Assembly: GCF_000816845.1 (NCBI RefSeq)
Contig: NZ_CP006877.1
Coordinates: 625,501 to 689,500, forward strand
From: Rhizobium gallicum bv. gallicum R602sp
Lineage (GTDB): Bacteria; Pseudomonadota; Alphaproteobacteria; Rhizobiales; Rhizobiaceae
DNA: 64,000 nucleotides
Direction of reading: 5' to 3'
Shown: positions 8,646 through 17,679 of the stretch, piece by piece
Position numbering within the stretch: the stretch's first letter is position 1
Layout of the letters: each line of letters begins with the position of its first letter
The notes under the pieces: generated by a model
What the model saw: the letters and a program-made list of their open reading frames with translations, nothing else
What the model was told of the DNA's origin: nothing
The model's database searches: none
Program-made: the position numbers and the translations under genes

Positions 8646-9548
8646 CTAGACTTTGCTATATTTTCTTAAACTTATCTCGGACTCTGCGGTCAGCCAATCT
8701 CGCAATGCGGAGAGGCCGGTTGAAACAATGATCGACTTCGGATGGATCAGGCCATAGTCGGTCCCGTCGCAATCAAAGCCGAGTGGTGCTTCCAATCTCC
8801 CATTCGCGACGTCATCCGCTGCAATCGCTTGTGGTGCAAGAGCAACGCCAAGACCACCCAGGGCCGCTTCTGCCATCAGGAAATGATGATCCAGCAATCG
8901 GGTCGTTCGAGGACGCGGCGCATCCATGTGCTCGTCGAACCACGCTTCCCAAGCATTCGGTCGCGTCCGTGATCCGAGCGCGACATAGTCGCCACTCTCG
9001 AACCGTTGGCGCAGGGATGGCAGCATTACCGGACCAACACGCTCGGGCATTAGCCTGATGATGGTCCAGTCCGGGTCCACCAGAAAATCGAGACGGCGGA
9101 TCGCAAGCGTCACCCGGTCACGCGCGAAGTCGAGCCCACCGCCGCCGGTCGACAAATGCACCTCAACATCCGGGTATCGATCCTGAAACCCAGACAGGCG
9201 CGGAATCAGCCAGCGCATCGCCAGCGAGCGCTCGCAGGACAGGATGATCGGAATGGGCGTCGAGCTGGATCTGATTTCTGCCAAGGTATCAGTGATTAGG
9301 CTGAACGACTTGCCCGTCGCCTCCGCCAGCTTCTCGCCATCGGAAGTCAGACGCACTCCGCGTCCGTCTGCTTCGAGCAAGCGCAGACGAAGATCGGCGG
9401 AAAGTTTGGAGACGCGACGGCTGACTGCACCATGCGTCAGAGCGAGTTCGGCCGCCGCTGCACGCACAGACCCCAGACGCGCCACTGTTTCAAAGGCCCG
9501 CAGATCGTCAAGAGAAGGTATGTCAGATCGTTTCATTGGTGATCTCAT
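8646..9548 (-). CDS. LysR family transcriptional regulator
   Basis: About 300 residues: winged helix-turn-helix at the N-terminus (LDDLRAFETVARLGSVRAAA then LTHGAVSRRVSKL) and a LysR substrate-binding domain ending AEAALGGLGVALAPQAIAAD. GcvA-like subgroup by eye. It is divergent from the four-carbon acid sugar operon with only 63 bp between the starts, so it very likely regulates that operon. The frame stays open to 10379, but this extension lies on the opposite strand of the kinase gene and is not coding. Start ATG at 9548 or 9536. An inverted repeat overlaps the start. Confidence 0.9.
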   Translation of the reverse strand: MRSPMKRSDIPSLDDLRAFETVARLGSVRAAAAELALTHGAVSRRVSKLSADLRLRLLEADGRGVRLTSDGEKLAEATGKSFSLITDTLAEIRSSSTPIPIILSCERSLAMRWLIPRLSGFQDRYPDVEVHLSTGGGGLDFARDRVTLAIRRLDFLVDPDWTIIRLMPERVGPVMLPSLRQRFESGDYVALGSRTRPNAWEAWFDEHMDAPRPRTTRLLDHHFLMAEAALGGLGVALAPQAIAADDVANGRLEAPLGFDCDGTDYGLIHPKSIIVSTGLSALRDWLTAESEISLRKYSKV

Positions 9549-9556
9549 ATCACCAA
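9535..9556. promoter_or_regulatory. Inverted repeat at the LysR / kinase divergent promoter
   Basis: TTGGTGAT and ATCACCAA form an eight-base inverted repeat with a five-base centre, covering the possible LysR starts and pointing into the divergent promoter region. It is a candidate autoregulatory site for the LysR protein. The kinase gene on the other side has no Shine-Dalgarno, and a TATCCT at 9599-9604 sits where a -10 element would give a leaderless transcript starting near the ATG at 9612. Confidence 0.5.
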
Positions 9557-9611
9557 CAAATGTCAAATCATATGGATAATCGGTTCTGACCGTTCTGCTA
9601 TCCTCACCAAC

Positions 9612-10781
9612 ATGAAGCAGACCACATCTCTCCTCGTCGGGATAATCGCCGACGACCTGACCAGTGCTACCGACGGCGCGGCGGCCTTTCTTGGAAAAGG
9701 CCATACGCCTCTGATCAAGCGGAAAATCGACGGCCCTCAAACTGGGGCCGTCGTTTCGATCGACACCAACAGCCGCGCCTCTGCCATCTGGCAGGCGACA
9801 AAGGCTACGGCCGACGCTGTGTCGGCCCTCTCGAATGCCCGCCTTCTGTTCAAGACGATCGATTCGACCCTGCGCGGCCATATCCGCGTGGAAGTCGCCG
9901 CCGCCTTTCGCGCAAGCGGCCGAAGCCGGCTTGTCATCGCTCCGGCCTTTCCCGGAGCGGGGCGGCTCACTGTCGGCGGAATCCAGAAGGTGAATGGCAT
10001 TCCCGTGAGTGAAAGCGTCTACGGCTGTGATCCGGTCCATCCCGCAGGCACATCGCACATTGCTGATCTCATCGAACCGTCCCTGGGCAGACCGATCATT
10101 CTTGCCCCCGACAGTTCCCGCGATGCGGCGACGACCGCATCCATATTGATTGTCGACGCCGACAGTCAAGACGTACTGAACCGGCAAGTCGCCGGCATCC
10201 CCGATCCTGAGACTGTCCTGTGGGTGGGCTCTCCCGGTCTCGCCGTCGCGCTGGCATCGCTGATCCCTACGGTGCCAAATGGATACTCGGTAACGGAAAA
10301 AGCCGCCGGGCGCGTGATGATCGTCGCAGGAAGCGCCAATCCAGTGACACACGCCCAATGCGAGACTTTGCGCGCACAAGGCGTTCCTGTCGTCACCGAC
10401 GTGGCCGACGCTCCAGGTGACACCCGTGTGATTTGCCTTCGGTCACCGCTGCAACGGCAGGAAAATACCAGCGCGGTGATGGCGGAGCTCGCCGGACAAG
10501 CAGCCGCAGCGGTCGTTTGGCATGACTATGATACGGTGATCGCCACCGGAGGCGAGACGATGGCGGCGATCCTCGACCGCCTCGGCGTCAGCCGTTTCTT
10601 TCTCACCGAGGAGCTGGCGCCCGGCTTTCCGGTCGGCCGCGCCGAACGGGCGGACGGAACGTCGGTTACCATCGCCATGAAGGCGGGAGGGTTCGGCTCA
10701 CCCTCGGCACTCCTTGATGCCGCCCGCGACCTGCTTGCCAAACCGCTTTCAGGAAAGGCTCTCATCCATGACCGCCCATGA
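9612..10781 (+). CDS. DUF1537 four-carbon acid sugar kinase
   Basis: A 389-residue member of the DUF1537 kinase family, which phosphorylates D-threonate, D-erythronate or related tetronates. The N-terminal domain starts with GIIADDLTSATDGAAAF and contains FKTIDSTLRGH and VIAPAFPGAGR. The C-terminal nucleotide-binding domain carries VMIVAGSANPVTHAQ, VIATGGETMAAIL and MKAGGFGSPSALL. The next gene is a PdxA-like dehydrogenase, overlapping by 14 bp. This pair is established for D-threonate and D-erythronate use: 4-phosphorylation, then oxidative decarboxylation to dihydroxyacetone phosphate. Which epimer is used cannot be read from the sequence, so no gene symbol is given. Confidence 0.93.
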   Translation: MKQTTSLLVGIIADDLTSATDGAAAFLGKGHTPLIKRKIDGPQTGAVVSIDTNSRASAIWQATKATADAVSALSNARLLFKTIDSTLRGHIRVEVAAAFRASGRSRLVIAPAFPGAGRLTVGGIQKVNGIPVSESVYGCDPVHPAGTSHIADLIEPSLGRPIILAPDSSRDAATTASILIVDADSQDVLNRQVAGIPDPETVLWVGSPGLAVALASLIPTVPNGYSVTEKAAGRVMIVAGSANPVTHAQCETLRAQGVPVVTDVADAPGDTRVICLRSPLQRQENTSAVMAELAGQAAAAVVWHDYDTVIATGGETMAAILDRLGVSRFFLTEELAPGFPVGRAERADGTSVTIAMKAGGFGSPSALLDAARDLLAKPLSGKALIHDRP

Positions 10782-11781
10782 CGCTCCTCTCGCCGTGACC
10801 ATGGGCGATCCCTCCGGCATCGGCCCCGAGATCATTGCAAAAATGTACCTCCGCCGCCCGGACAAACGGCACTGGATCGTCGTCGGTGATGCGCTGGTGA
10901 TGAACCACGCCCTTTCCGGGCTGGATGCCGATGTGCGGGTCCGGCCGATCGCCTCCCTCGATGAGACCCTGTTCGAGGACGGAACGCTCAACGTGCTTTG
11001 CTCATCCCAGCTCCGGACCCTGCCACCGGTTAGCCAGGTTTCGGCCATCGGTGGACGCGCGGCGTTCGACGCCATCCTCGCCGCGATCCGACTGGCGCGG
11101 GACGGGCGCGTGGGCGGCATCGTCACGGCTCCGATCCATAAGGAAGCGCTCGCCGCCGCCGGTCTGCACTATCCCGGCCACACCGAAATCCTGGCCGATC
11201 ACGGCGGCGCTCCAAAGGTCGCCATGATGCTGGCCAACGAGGACATTCGCACGGTCCTCGTCACCGTCCATTGTTCGCTGTCCGAGGCAATCCGCAAAGG
11301 CGATTTCGCGGCACAGATGGACGCGATCCGGCTGGCCAACGCCGGTGCGCAGGCCCTCGGCATCGCCCATCCGCGCGTCGCTGTCGCGGGCCTCAATCCT
11401 CATGCCGGCGAAGGCGGCCTCTTTGGAGACGAGGAAATCCACATCATCAGGCCGGCCATCGAGGCGGCCCGTGCCGAAGGCATCGACGCGTCCGGCCCAT
11501 GGCCCGGCGACACCGTGTTCATGCAGGCCCGCAAGGGTCGTTTCGACATCGTGGTTGCGCAGTATCACGACCAGGGCCTCATTCCAGTCAAATACATGGG
11601 CCTCGACCACGGCGTGAACGTCACGCTGGGCCTACCGTTCGTGCGCACCAGTCCCGATCACGGCACCGCCTTTGACATCGCGGGGACCGGCGTTGCCGAT
11701 CCCTCCAGCCTTGAGACCGCTTTCGACTACGCTCTTCGCCTGAAAGCTTCCCTCCCGAACCTGAAAGCCGACACCCCATGA
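10768..11781 (+). CDS. PdxA-like 4-phospho-tetronate dehydrogenase (PdxA2 type)
   Basis: A 337-residue NAD-dependent oxidative decarboxylase of the PdxA family. N-terminal VTMGDPSGIGPEIIAK, phosphate-binding VTAPIHKEAL, and metal-binding histidines in LHYPGHTE, AQYHDQGLIPVKYMG and SPDHGTAFDIAG are all present. Beside a DUF1537 kinase it is expected to convert the 4-phosphotetronate to dihydroxyacetone phosphate and CO2, rather than act in vitamin B6 synthesis. The ATG at 10768 overlaps the kinase 3' end, indicating translational coupling; the following gene overlaps its stop by ATGA. Confidence 0.92.
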   Translation: MTAHDAPLAVTMGDPSGIGPEIIAKMYLRRPDKRHWIVVGDALVMNHALSGLDADVRVRPIASLDETLFEDGTLNVLCSSQLRTLPPVSQVSAIGGRAAFDAILAAIRLARDGRVGGIVTAPIHKEALAAAGLHYPGHTEILADHGGAPKVAMMLANEDIRTVLVTVHCSLSEAIRKGDFAAQMDAIRLANAGAQALGIAHPRVAVAGLNPHAGEGGLFGDEEIHIIRPAIEAARAEGIDASGPWPGDTVFMQARKGRFDIVVAQYHDQGLIPVKYMGLDHGVNVTLGLPFVRTSPDHGTAFDIAGTGVADPSSLETAFDYALRLKASLPNLKADTP

Positions 11782-12488
11782 CACAATTCGACTTCATCTT
11801 CATGCTGACGCGCAACGACCGCACCGTGGCCGACGCCCCGGTCCACGCCGAAACGGCGCTCCGGGCCGGAATCCGCCACATCGGCTTCAAGGACGTCGGC
11901 CTGCCGCTGGAAGCACTTGCCAGCCTTGCCCGCCAGATCCGCGAGGGGGGAGCCAGCACTTATCTCGAAGTCGTATCGCTCGACCGCGACAGCGAGATCC
12001 TCTCTGTCAAGGCGGCGATCGAGCTCGGCGTCGACTATCTTCTCGGTGGCACCCATGCCGAAGACGTGCTGCCGCTTTTGGAAAGGACGCCTATCCGCTA
12101 CTATCCGTTCCCGGGCCGCATCGTCGGGCACCCGAGCATTCTCAAAGGATCCCAGGCCGAGATCGTCAAAAGTGCAGTCGCGCTCGCCAGCCATCCCGGT
12201 GTTGCCGGTCTCGACCTTCTCGCCTACCGTTCGCCAGGCAATGTGCCATCTCTCATCGACGCTGTGTGCCGGGCCGTGCCCAAGCCCATTATCGTTGCGG
12301 GATCGGTCGACGGGCCGGATCAGATCGAGACTATCCGCAGGAGTGGTGCAGCGGGATTTACCGTCGGTACCTCTGCGCTGGACGGCCGGTTCCCGGCAGA
12401 AGGTCCCGCGCTGGAGTTCCAACTGCGGGCGATCTCGGCTTGCCTGGAAGGACATCAAGCGGGCATGCCGCTGTCGCGCAGTTCCTGA
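11778..12488 (+). CDS. TIM-barrel protein of unknown role in the tetronate operon
   Basis: A 236-residue protein whose start codon overlaps the PdxA-like stop (ATGA), so it belongs to the same operon. The alternating pattern and the C-terminal blocks PIIVAGSVDGPDQI and GFTVGTSALDGRF resemble the phosphate-binding loops of HisA/NanE-like beta-alpha barrels; YLEVVSLDRDSEILSVKAA and YLLGGTHAEDVLPLL are further features. I know no assigned reaction for it. An epimerase or isomerase acting on a phosphorylated tetronate or on the triose product would fit. No signal peptide or membrane segment. The operon seems to end here. Confidence 0.75.
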   Translation: MTQFDFIFMLTRNDRTVADAPVHAETALRAGIRHIGFKDVGLPLEALASLARQIREGGASTYLEVVSLDRDSEILSVKAAIELGVDYLLGGTHAEDVLPLLERTPIRYYPFPGRIVGHPSILKGSQAEIVKSAVALASHPGVAGLDLLAYRSPGNVPSLIDAVCRAVPKPIIVAGSVDGPDQIETIRRSGAAGFTVGTSALDGRFPAEGPALEFQLRAISACLEGHQAGMPLSRSS

Positions 12489-12619
12489 TTTTTTGGCGGA
12501 AGCGAGTTGAACTAAAATCGCTCATAATGCCTCCGGCGCATAGCGAGCGGCCTTCAGCGTTGTCAGCCGGAGGCTCCGCTCAGCTATTCGCGAAAAGTCA
12601 CCCAAACCGATCGGCACAA

Positions 12620-12840
12620 GCTAAGCCCGTGCGGTCTCCACGACATGAGTTCGGCAAGCGAATCCATCGCCGCGCGGGTATCGCTGCCATCCATGTCAGG
12701 AACGGCGCCGAGATCGCCTTGTGGACCCGGGTCGATGACCTCGAATGTGTGTCCCGCCGCTGCGCCGTGCCATTCGCCGCCGCCGAGCCCGTCTCGCGAA
12801 ACAGGCTGGTGTCCTTCAGCTCGTTCTTCGTGGCCTCTTC
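12620..12840 (-). pseudogene. Aldehyde dehydrogenase N-terminal stub
   Basis: Immediately (about 5 bp) after the tartrate dehydrogenase stop, the same strand reads LKDTSLFRETG, then after a one-base shift GGEWHGAAAGHTFEVIDP and LGAVPDMDGSDTRAAMDS. This is the N-terminus of a succinate-semialdehyde-type aldehyde dehydrogenase; compare the intact gene at 29100 (KDLFRQAGLIGGAWLGAATG, GTVPDMGTTEIRAAI). Catalytic and C-terminal parts are absent. It seems to have been the second gene of the tartrate dehydrogenase operon. Confidence 0.8.
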
Positions 12841-12845
12841 TCTAG

Positions 12846-13889
12846 TCAGTCGAGCGCCGAAAGCACTGCTGTGGTGATTGCTTCTGTTTTGTCCTTGCCA
12901 GGGAAGGCGCCGATGCCGCGCGCAGTCGTCGCCTCGATCGCGGTCATGACATTGCTAGCGGCGGCTTTCTCGCCAAGGTGATCCAGCATCATCGCGCCCG
13001 ACCATATGGTGGCGATCGGGTTGGCTATCCCGAGATGGGCGATGTCTGGAGCCGAGCCATGGACGGGTTCGAACATGGAGGGCGCCGATCGGTCCGGATT
13101 GATATTGGCGGAGGCGGCGAAACCAAGCCCGCCCTGAATAGCGGCGCCAAGGTCGGTCAGGATATCGCCGAACAGGTTGGAGGCGACCACGACGTCGAGG
13201 CTTTCCGGCGCCATGACCATGCGGGCGGCCATCGCGTCGATATGATAGCTTGTCACCTCGATATCTGGATACTCACGTGCAAGCGCTTGCGTGATCTCGT
13301 CCCAGAACACCATAGAATACTTCTGCGCGTTGGACTTGGTCACGGAAGCAAGCTTACCGCGCCGCGCACGCGCTTGCTCGAAGCCGTAGCGTAAAATGCG
13401 CTCTACGCCCTTGCGGGTGAAGATCGAGGTCTCGATCGCCACTTCATTGTCAGCGCCTTGGTGAACACGCCCGCCGGCGCCGGAATATTCACCCTCGGTG
13501 TTTTCGCGGATGCAGAGAATGTCGAAGGCGTCCGCCTTAAGCGGACTTTGAACGCCCGGCAGCAGCCGGTGTGGGCGGACGTTGGCATATTGGACGAAGG
13601 CCTTTCGGATGGGCAGGAGAAGCCCGTGCAGCGAGACCGAATCCGGCACTTTCGCGGGCCAGCCGACCGCGCCAAGCAGGATGGCATCAAAGGTTTTCAG
13701 TGTTTCTATGCCATCAGGGGGCATCATCGTGCCATGCTGGTGGTAATAGTCGCAGGACCAGGGATAGCTGGTCCTGGCCAAAGAAAAGCCGCCTATATCG
13801 GCTGCTCTTTCCAGGACCGCCCAAGCCGCATCGGTCACGTCGCGGCCGATACCGTCTCCCGGCAGAAGGGCAATTTTGTAGGTCGTCAT
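12846..13889 (-). CDS. Tartrate dehydrogenase / decarboxylase
   Basis: A 347-residue member of the isopropylmalate/tartrate dehydrogenase family (TtuC/DmlA). Start MTTYKIALLPGDGIGRDVTD, the arginine-containing substrate stretch YANVRPHRLLPGVQSP, the loop RENTEGEYSGAGG, and the metal-site FGDILTDLGAAIQGGLG are characteristic; EYSGAGGR with VHQGADNEVAIE favours tartrate/D-malate over isopropylmalate. NAD- and Mn-dependent oxidation of tartrate or D-malate in the cytoplasm is expected. It lies downstream of the cupin operon on the same strand, 237 bp apart, and was followed by a now-broken aldehyde dehydrogenase. Confidence 0.9.
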   Translation of the reverse strand: MTTYKIALLPGDGIGRDVTDAAWAVLERAADIGGFSLARTSYPWSCDYYHQHGTMMPPDGIETLKTFDAILLGAVGWPAKVPDSVSLHGLLLPIRKAFVQYANVRPHRLLPGVQSPLKADAFDILCIRENTEGEYSGAGGRVHQGADNEVAIETSIFTRKGVERILRYGFEQARARRGKLASVTKSNAQKYSMVFWDEITQALAREYPDIEVTSYHIDAMAARMVMAPESLDVVVASNLFGDILTDLGAAIQGGLGFAASANINPDRSAPSMFEPVHGSAPDIAHLGIANPIATIWSGAMMLDHLGEKAAASNVMTAIEATTARGIGAFPGKDKTEAITTAVLSALD

Positions 13890-14126
13890 TGGTTATCCTT
13901 AAAGGCTAGTGAGCCCGCACTTGCGATAAGCGAGATAAGCTTCGCGGCGGGGAACCTTTCCGATCCCGGACGCAGACGGACGAAAACGCCGTTTTAAAAA
14001 GCTCGCCAGCTCAAACTTCTGGCGGCAGCGCGACAGTTGCCGTCGGGGAGTTACGACGAAGCGGCGGCATGACGCATGAGCATGCGTGGCCGCCGTTCCA
14101 AGAGCTGGGACAACCCCAGGATCATA

Positions 14127-14480
14127 TCACATGATGGTGACGTAGATCTTGCGGACTGTCTCAATGGTTTTCCAGACACCGGTAAAGCCGGGCTTCATGA
14201 CGAAACTGTCCCCCGCCTTGTAAACCGTCGGTTCCCCATCGTCGGGCGTGATCTCAACGATGCCGGACAGGATGTGGCAGAACTCAAACGTCTCACCTTT
14301 GATCGAGCGCGTCTCGCCTGGCGTCGCTTCCCAGACGCCAGTGTGGATCATCTCGTCGCGGGTTACGTCCTGTGGCCAGGTTTTGAAGGACGGGTCGCCG
14401 CTGATGAGGCGTTCCGGCAGGGGCTTCGATTCCCGCGGCACGGCGGCAGGATTGGTGTCGATGGTTTTCAGCAGAGTCAT
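14127..14480 (-). CDS. Small cupin-domain protein
   Basis: A 117-residue single-domain cupin of the DUF861/(S)-ureidoglycine aminohydrolase-like group: WEATPGETRSIKGETFEFC, then LSGIVEITPDDGEPTVYKAG and FVMKPGFTGVWKTIE. It is the last gene of an operon after an ArgE-like deacylase and a hydroxypyruvate reductase, 28 bp downstream of the latter. Such cupins often accompany catabolic operons with no assigned reaction. A compact stem-loop at 14062-14093 follows the gene but lacks a U-run. Confidence 0.8.
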   Translation of the reverse strand: MTLLKTIDTNPAAVPRESKPLPERLISGDPSFKTWPQDVTRDEMIHTGVWEATPGETRSIKGETFEFCHILSGIVEITPDDGEPTVYKAGDSFVMKPGFTGVWKTIETVRKIYVTIM

Positions 14481-14508
14481 GGATGACCTTTCTTGGTTGA
14501 CTGTCAGA

Positions 14509-15432
14509 TCAGTAGCCGCGGGTCCGATTTACCAGGCCGATCGGATCGAGACCCGAGCGGTGGCGCTTGATGTTGTCGATGACGGCGCTTGCCGCCGTTT
14601 CCGCCTGGGTGACGCTCGCGACATGGGGGGTGAGAATGATCTTCGGGTGCGACCAGAAGACGTGGCCGGGCGGTAAAGGCTCCGGGTCCGTTACGTCGAT
14701 GACCGCACTCGCCAAATGGCCACTGTCAAGAGCTTCGACCAAGGCGGCATGATCGAGCTGCGGCCCGCGTCCGGTGTGGATGAGACTAGCACCGATCGGC
14801 AGCATGCCGAACAGATCCGAATTCAGGAAGCCGCGCGTTTCTTCCGTCAATGGTAACAGACAGACCAGAATATCGACGCCCCTCAGAAAATCGTGCAACC
14901 CGTCCTGTCCGCTATAGGTGGCCACACCTTCGATTTCGCGACAGCTGCGGCTCCATCCGGACAGCGAAAATCCAAAGGGCTTCAGGCGCTCGAGTACAGC
15001 ACTGCCCAGTGCGCCCAGGCCGAGAACGCCGACCGTCCGGCTGGCTGCCTGCGCCTGCGGAATGCCTTGCCATTTCTGGTTTCTCTGTTGGAGGAGATAG
15101 GCCGGAAGATTGCGGTGCAGCGCCAGCACCGCAAGCGTGACATATTCCTGCATCATGCGGATGATCCCATCCTCGACCATGCGCACCAGCTTCACGCTCT
15201 CCGGCAGGCTGTCGATCTGAAATTGATCGACGCCGGCGCCGATTGAAAAGAGAATCTCTAGATTGGAGTATCGGTCAAGGTCCTCCGGCGCCGTCCAGGT
15301 TATCAGGTAACGGACGCCGTGAGGTTCGACGGCTGCCGGGTCCATGGAAAAGGGAAGGTCCGGAAGCTCACGGGCAAACGCTTCCCGGAAAATACGGCCG
15401 CGTTCGGCGTCGGAGTTGAAGAGCAACGTCAT
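14509..15432 (-). CDS. ghrA: Glyoxylate/hydroxypyruvate reductase A-like dehydrogenase
   Basis: A 307-residue D-2-hydroxyacid dehydrogenase of the GhrA type. The NAD(P) motif is [15 protein letters not shown]. The catalytic Arg region is [15 protein letters not shown], the Glu region is [17 protein letters not shown], and the catalytic His is in [14 protein letters not shown]. It would reduce glyoxylate or hydroxypyruvate, or the 2-oxo acid produced by the other enzymes in this operon. It lies between the ArgE-like gene (58 bp upstream) and the cupin gene. Confidence 0.88.
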   Translation of the reverse strand: MTLLFNSDAERGRIFREAFARELPDLPFSMDPAAVEPHGVRYLITWTAPEDLDRYSNLEILFSIGAGVDQFQIDSLPESVKLVRMVEDGIIRMMQEYVTLAVLALHRNLPAYLLQQRNQKWQGIPQAQAASRTVGVLGLGALGSAVLERLKPFGFSLSGWSRSCREIEGVATYSGQDGLHDFLRGVDILVCLLPLTEETRGFLNSDLFGMLPIGASLIHTGRGPQLDHAALVEALDSGHLASAVIDVTDPEPLPPGHVFWSHPKIILTPHVASVTQAETAASAVIDNIKRHRSGLDPIGLVNRTRGY

Positions 15433-15490
15433 CTGTATTCTCTCGTTTGTGGAGCCGTTGCATCCGCGCCCGTCACGGTGTGCGTCTTTT

Positions 15491-16615
15491 TCATCTGGAG
15501 AGCCTCGCGCCGAGCGTTTCGATCATGGACTGGCAGGCGATCAACTCATCCACAAGAATGAACTCGTCCGGCCGGTGGGCGCGCGAGATATCGCCAGGGC
15601 CGCAGATGATCGCGTCGATCCCAGCCTCCTGATAGAGACCAGCTTCGGTTCCGTAGCTGACCGCCGCAAGCAGCTCCTGCCCCGTCAAATCCTTCAGCAG
15701 TTGCGCGAGTGGTGCATCTTTCGCAAGCGACAAGGCTGGATACTCGCTCATCAGCTCCCAGTTTACCTGCAGTCCCCGGCTTCGCAGGCTCTCGGCTTTT
15801 TCTCTGATCGGGGTTAGCAGTGCAGAGGGGCAAACGCCGGCAATGGCGCGCGCTTCGAATTCGGCGCTGCACAGATCGGGAATGATGTTGACGGCCTGGC
15901 CGCCCTTGATCGTACCGACCTGGAGCGAGGAGTAAGGGGGGTCGAAAGCCGGATCGAAAGGACCAAGTGCGAGACGCCCGGCGCCGGCGGCTGCGTCAGC
16001 CAGCACCTCCGCCATGGCGTGGATGGCATTCAAGCCTTGATCGGGTCGCGACGAATGGCCCGAGCGCCCGCGGATTTCAACGCGCGCTGCTGCCTTGCCT
16101 TTATGGGCGCGGATCGCGCGCATGTTGCTCGGTTCACCGATAATCGCGCCTTCGGGCTTAGCGCAGAGTTCGGGAAGGCGCTTGATTAAATGCGGCACGC
16201 CGCGGCAGCCCGCTTCCTCGTCGTACGAAAAGGCAAAATGGATCGGTTGCGAAAGCTGCCTTGATGCGAGTTCCGGCAAGGCGGCGAGTGCTGCTGCAAG
16301 AAAGCCCTTCATATCAGAGGTGCCGCGACCGTAGAGATGATCAGCCTGCGCGCGCAACTCGAAGGGATCCGACGACCATTCCGGTTCGTTGGCCGGCACC
16401 ACGTCCATGTGGCCCGAGAGGACATAGCCGGGGACGTTCTTCGGGCCAATTGTTGCGAAAAGATTCGAGCGATCGCCTTCCGGCCCCTGAAGAATGGTCA
16501 CCTCCAGATTGAACCGCGCGACATAAGCGCGAACCCATTCGACGATTGCCCCGTTCGCCTGACCAACGACGGAGGGAAAAGCCACCAGCTGTTCGAGAAT
16601 TTCAAAGGCTTTCAT
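15491..16615 (-). CDS. M20 family deacylase, acetylornithine deacetylase (ArgE)-like
   Basis: A 374-residue zinc metallohydrolase. Zinc ligands are in [16 protein letters not shown] and [11 protein letters not shown], the catalytic glutamates in [11 protein letters not shown], the dimerisation-domain motif is [20 protein letters not shown], and a C-terminal zinc His is in [11 protein letters not shown]. It heads an operon with a 2-hydroxyacid dehydrogenase and a cupin, not arginine genes, so it probably removes an acyl group from an N-acyl amino acid for catabolism. That role is notable because several N-acetyltransferase genes lie in this region. Start at 16615 ([18 protein letters not shown]) chosen over 16693. 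Confidence 0.88.
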   Translation of the reverse strand: MKAFEILEQLVAFPSVVGQANGAIVEWVRAYVARFNLEVTILQGPEGDRSNLFATIGPKNVPGYVLSGHMDVVPANEPEWSSDPFELRAQADHLYGRGTSDMKGFLAAALAALPELASRQLSQPIHFAFSYDEEAGCRGVPHLIKRLPELCAKPEGAIIGEPSNMRAIRAHKGKAAARVEIRGRSGHSSRPDQGLNAIHAMAEVLADAAAGAGRLALGPFDPAFDPPYSSLQVGTIKGGQAVNIIPDLCSAEFEARAIAGVCPSALLTPIREKAESLRSRGLQVNWELMSEYPALSLAKDAPLAQLLKDLTGQELLAAVSYGTEAGLYQEAGIDAIICGPGDISRAHRPDEFILVDELIACQSMIETLGARLSR

Positions 16616-16739
16616 TATGGGAACCTGGGCTTGAGAGCTTCTCTGGGCATTGATACGCATCCTGTCGGGGCACGGCAGATGGCTTTGGATCAAAGCTTAG
16701 TGGCTTGTTGCCGGATTGCGTGCCGAAATCGGGCCTCTT

Positions 16740-17165
16740 TTCAGCGTTTTCTTCCGAAGGACAGGCTATCTCGAGCAATTCCTGTCGGCGGTGGATCGCA
16801 TCCTGATCAATTGATTGCCACGACCGGTCCGACAAGATGGCCGCGCCCGAACTCGCGACACATGGAATAGCCGACGGTTTCACCGCCGAGCCTGAGCGTA
16901 CAAACGGACGCGCCTTCTGAAAGGAACGCGGGGCAGTCCAGTCTCTTGCGATTGGTGCCAGAGGCCTGGGTATTGAACCTTCGATCTCATGGCGCAGGTC
17001 GCTCGGTTGCCCGTTTAGTTCCGCAGCGGAGCAGACTTGGGGGTGACGTCTCGCAGACATTGAAGCTGACCGCTTCCTTCGTGAATCCGAGCGAAATATC
17101 GAGGTTGTAGGCAGCGTCAGTCGAATTCAGCTCAGATTGCGGTCGCCCGGCTCGTCGACTGCTAT
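16740..17165 (-). pseudogene. GNAT acetyltransferase remnant (copy 4, dead)
   Basis: The minus strand reads NSTDAAYNLDISLGFTKEA after a stop in the codon before the Asn. Frame breaks follow, and then GGETVGYSMCREFGRGHLVG with PVVA. These align with NSTQAAYRLYLSLGFTQEA and VGFSMCREFGRGHVVGPIVA of the intact GNAT at 3270-4145. The N-terminal third is gone, and the C-terminal end trails off in several frames. It adjoins the left end of an FAD oxidoreductase fragment on the other strand. Confidence 0.82.
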
Positions 17166-17204
17166 CATTCACGAAAAGACCGGAGCTTTAAGGCCCGTCA
17201 TCGA

Positions 17205-17575
17205 AACCGGTGGCGTGCGCACAAGCTCAGCGCGGAGAGGTGTTGGCCAGAACTCTACTTGTCTGCAGGGATGGATCCACCGATGGTTTGGATCCGTGGC
17301 TGCGTCGTCGGCCGGTCCCGGTCCGCAGGGATCATTGCGACAGAGCGAGTATGTTTTCATCCGGCAACACAGTCTATGCGACTGGCTTTTGTGGCTCCAG
17401 TATCGCATGGGGCGCTGGTTGGGCAGAAGGCGGCGTTCAAGATCCTCGGCGACGAGGAGCGAGCGCGGTCCGCCTTCGACTTCGATTCAGTCCCCAACGC
17501 TGTGCCGTTCTATTCCGGCATGCCGTGGTTCATCCCGATCATCTATTCGATGTGCGAGGCGACAGGAGGACCCTT
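17205..17575 (+). pseudogene. FAD amine/amino-acid oxidoreductase remnant
   Basis: The plus strand reads GEVLARTLLVCRDGSTDGLD with PWLRRRPVPVR, matching GTIQARQVLVCTDGYTDGAV and FLRRRLVPVR in the intact oxidoreductase at 27467-28777. About 95 residues are then missing, after which NTVYATGFCGSSIAWG matches VVYATGFCGSGVVW. A frameshift near 17415 leads to the C-terminal block AFDFDSVPNAVPFYSGMPWF. The N-terminal FAD-binding domain is absent. It is a truncated, internally deleted paralogue. Confidence 0.85.
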
Positions 17576-17679
17576 CGTCGTCGCCAGAACCGCGAAGCAC
17601 GCAACGGCGTTTCTCTTTCTAGGTGGCGCCGTTCGGCGAGCCGTCTTCGCTGGAGCATTCTCGAGGCACCGGCTCGGGG

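Noticed and set aside
9549..10379. Long N-terminal extension of the LysR frame (577 codons in total)
   Set aside because: It lies antisense to the tetronate kinase gene, lacks LysR features, and a proper start with the helix-turn-helix begins at 9548.
14062..14093. Stem-loop after the cupin gene as a terminator
   Set aside because: The stem is interrupted and has no U-run on either strand; mentioned only in the cupin entry.
17625..17665. Possible aldehyde dehydrogenase C-terminal remnant (VAPFGEPSSLEHSRG)
   Set aside because: Only the first five residues resemble VAPFGG-KQSGLGREG; the match is too short to claim.
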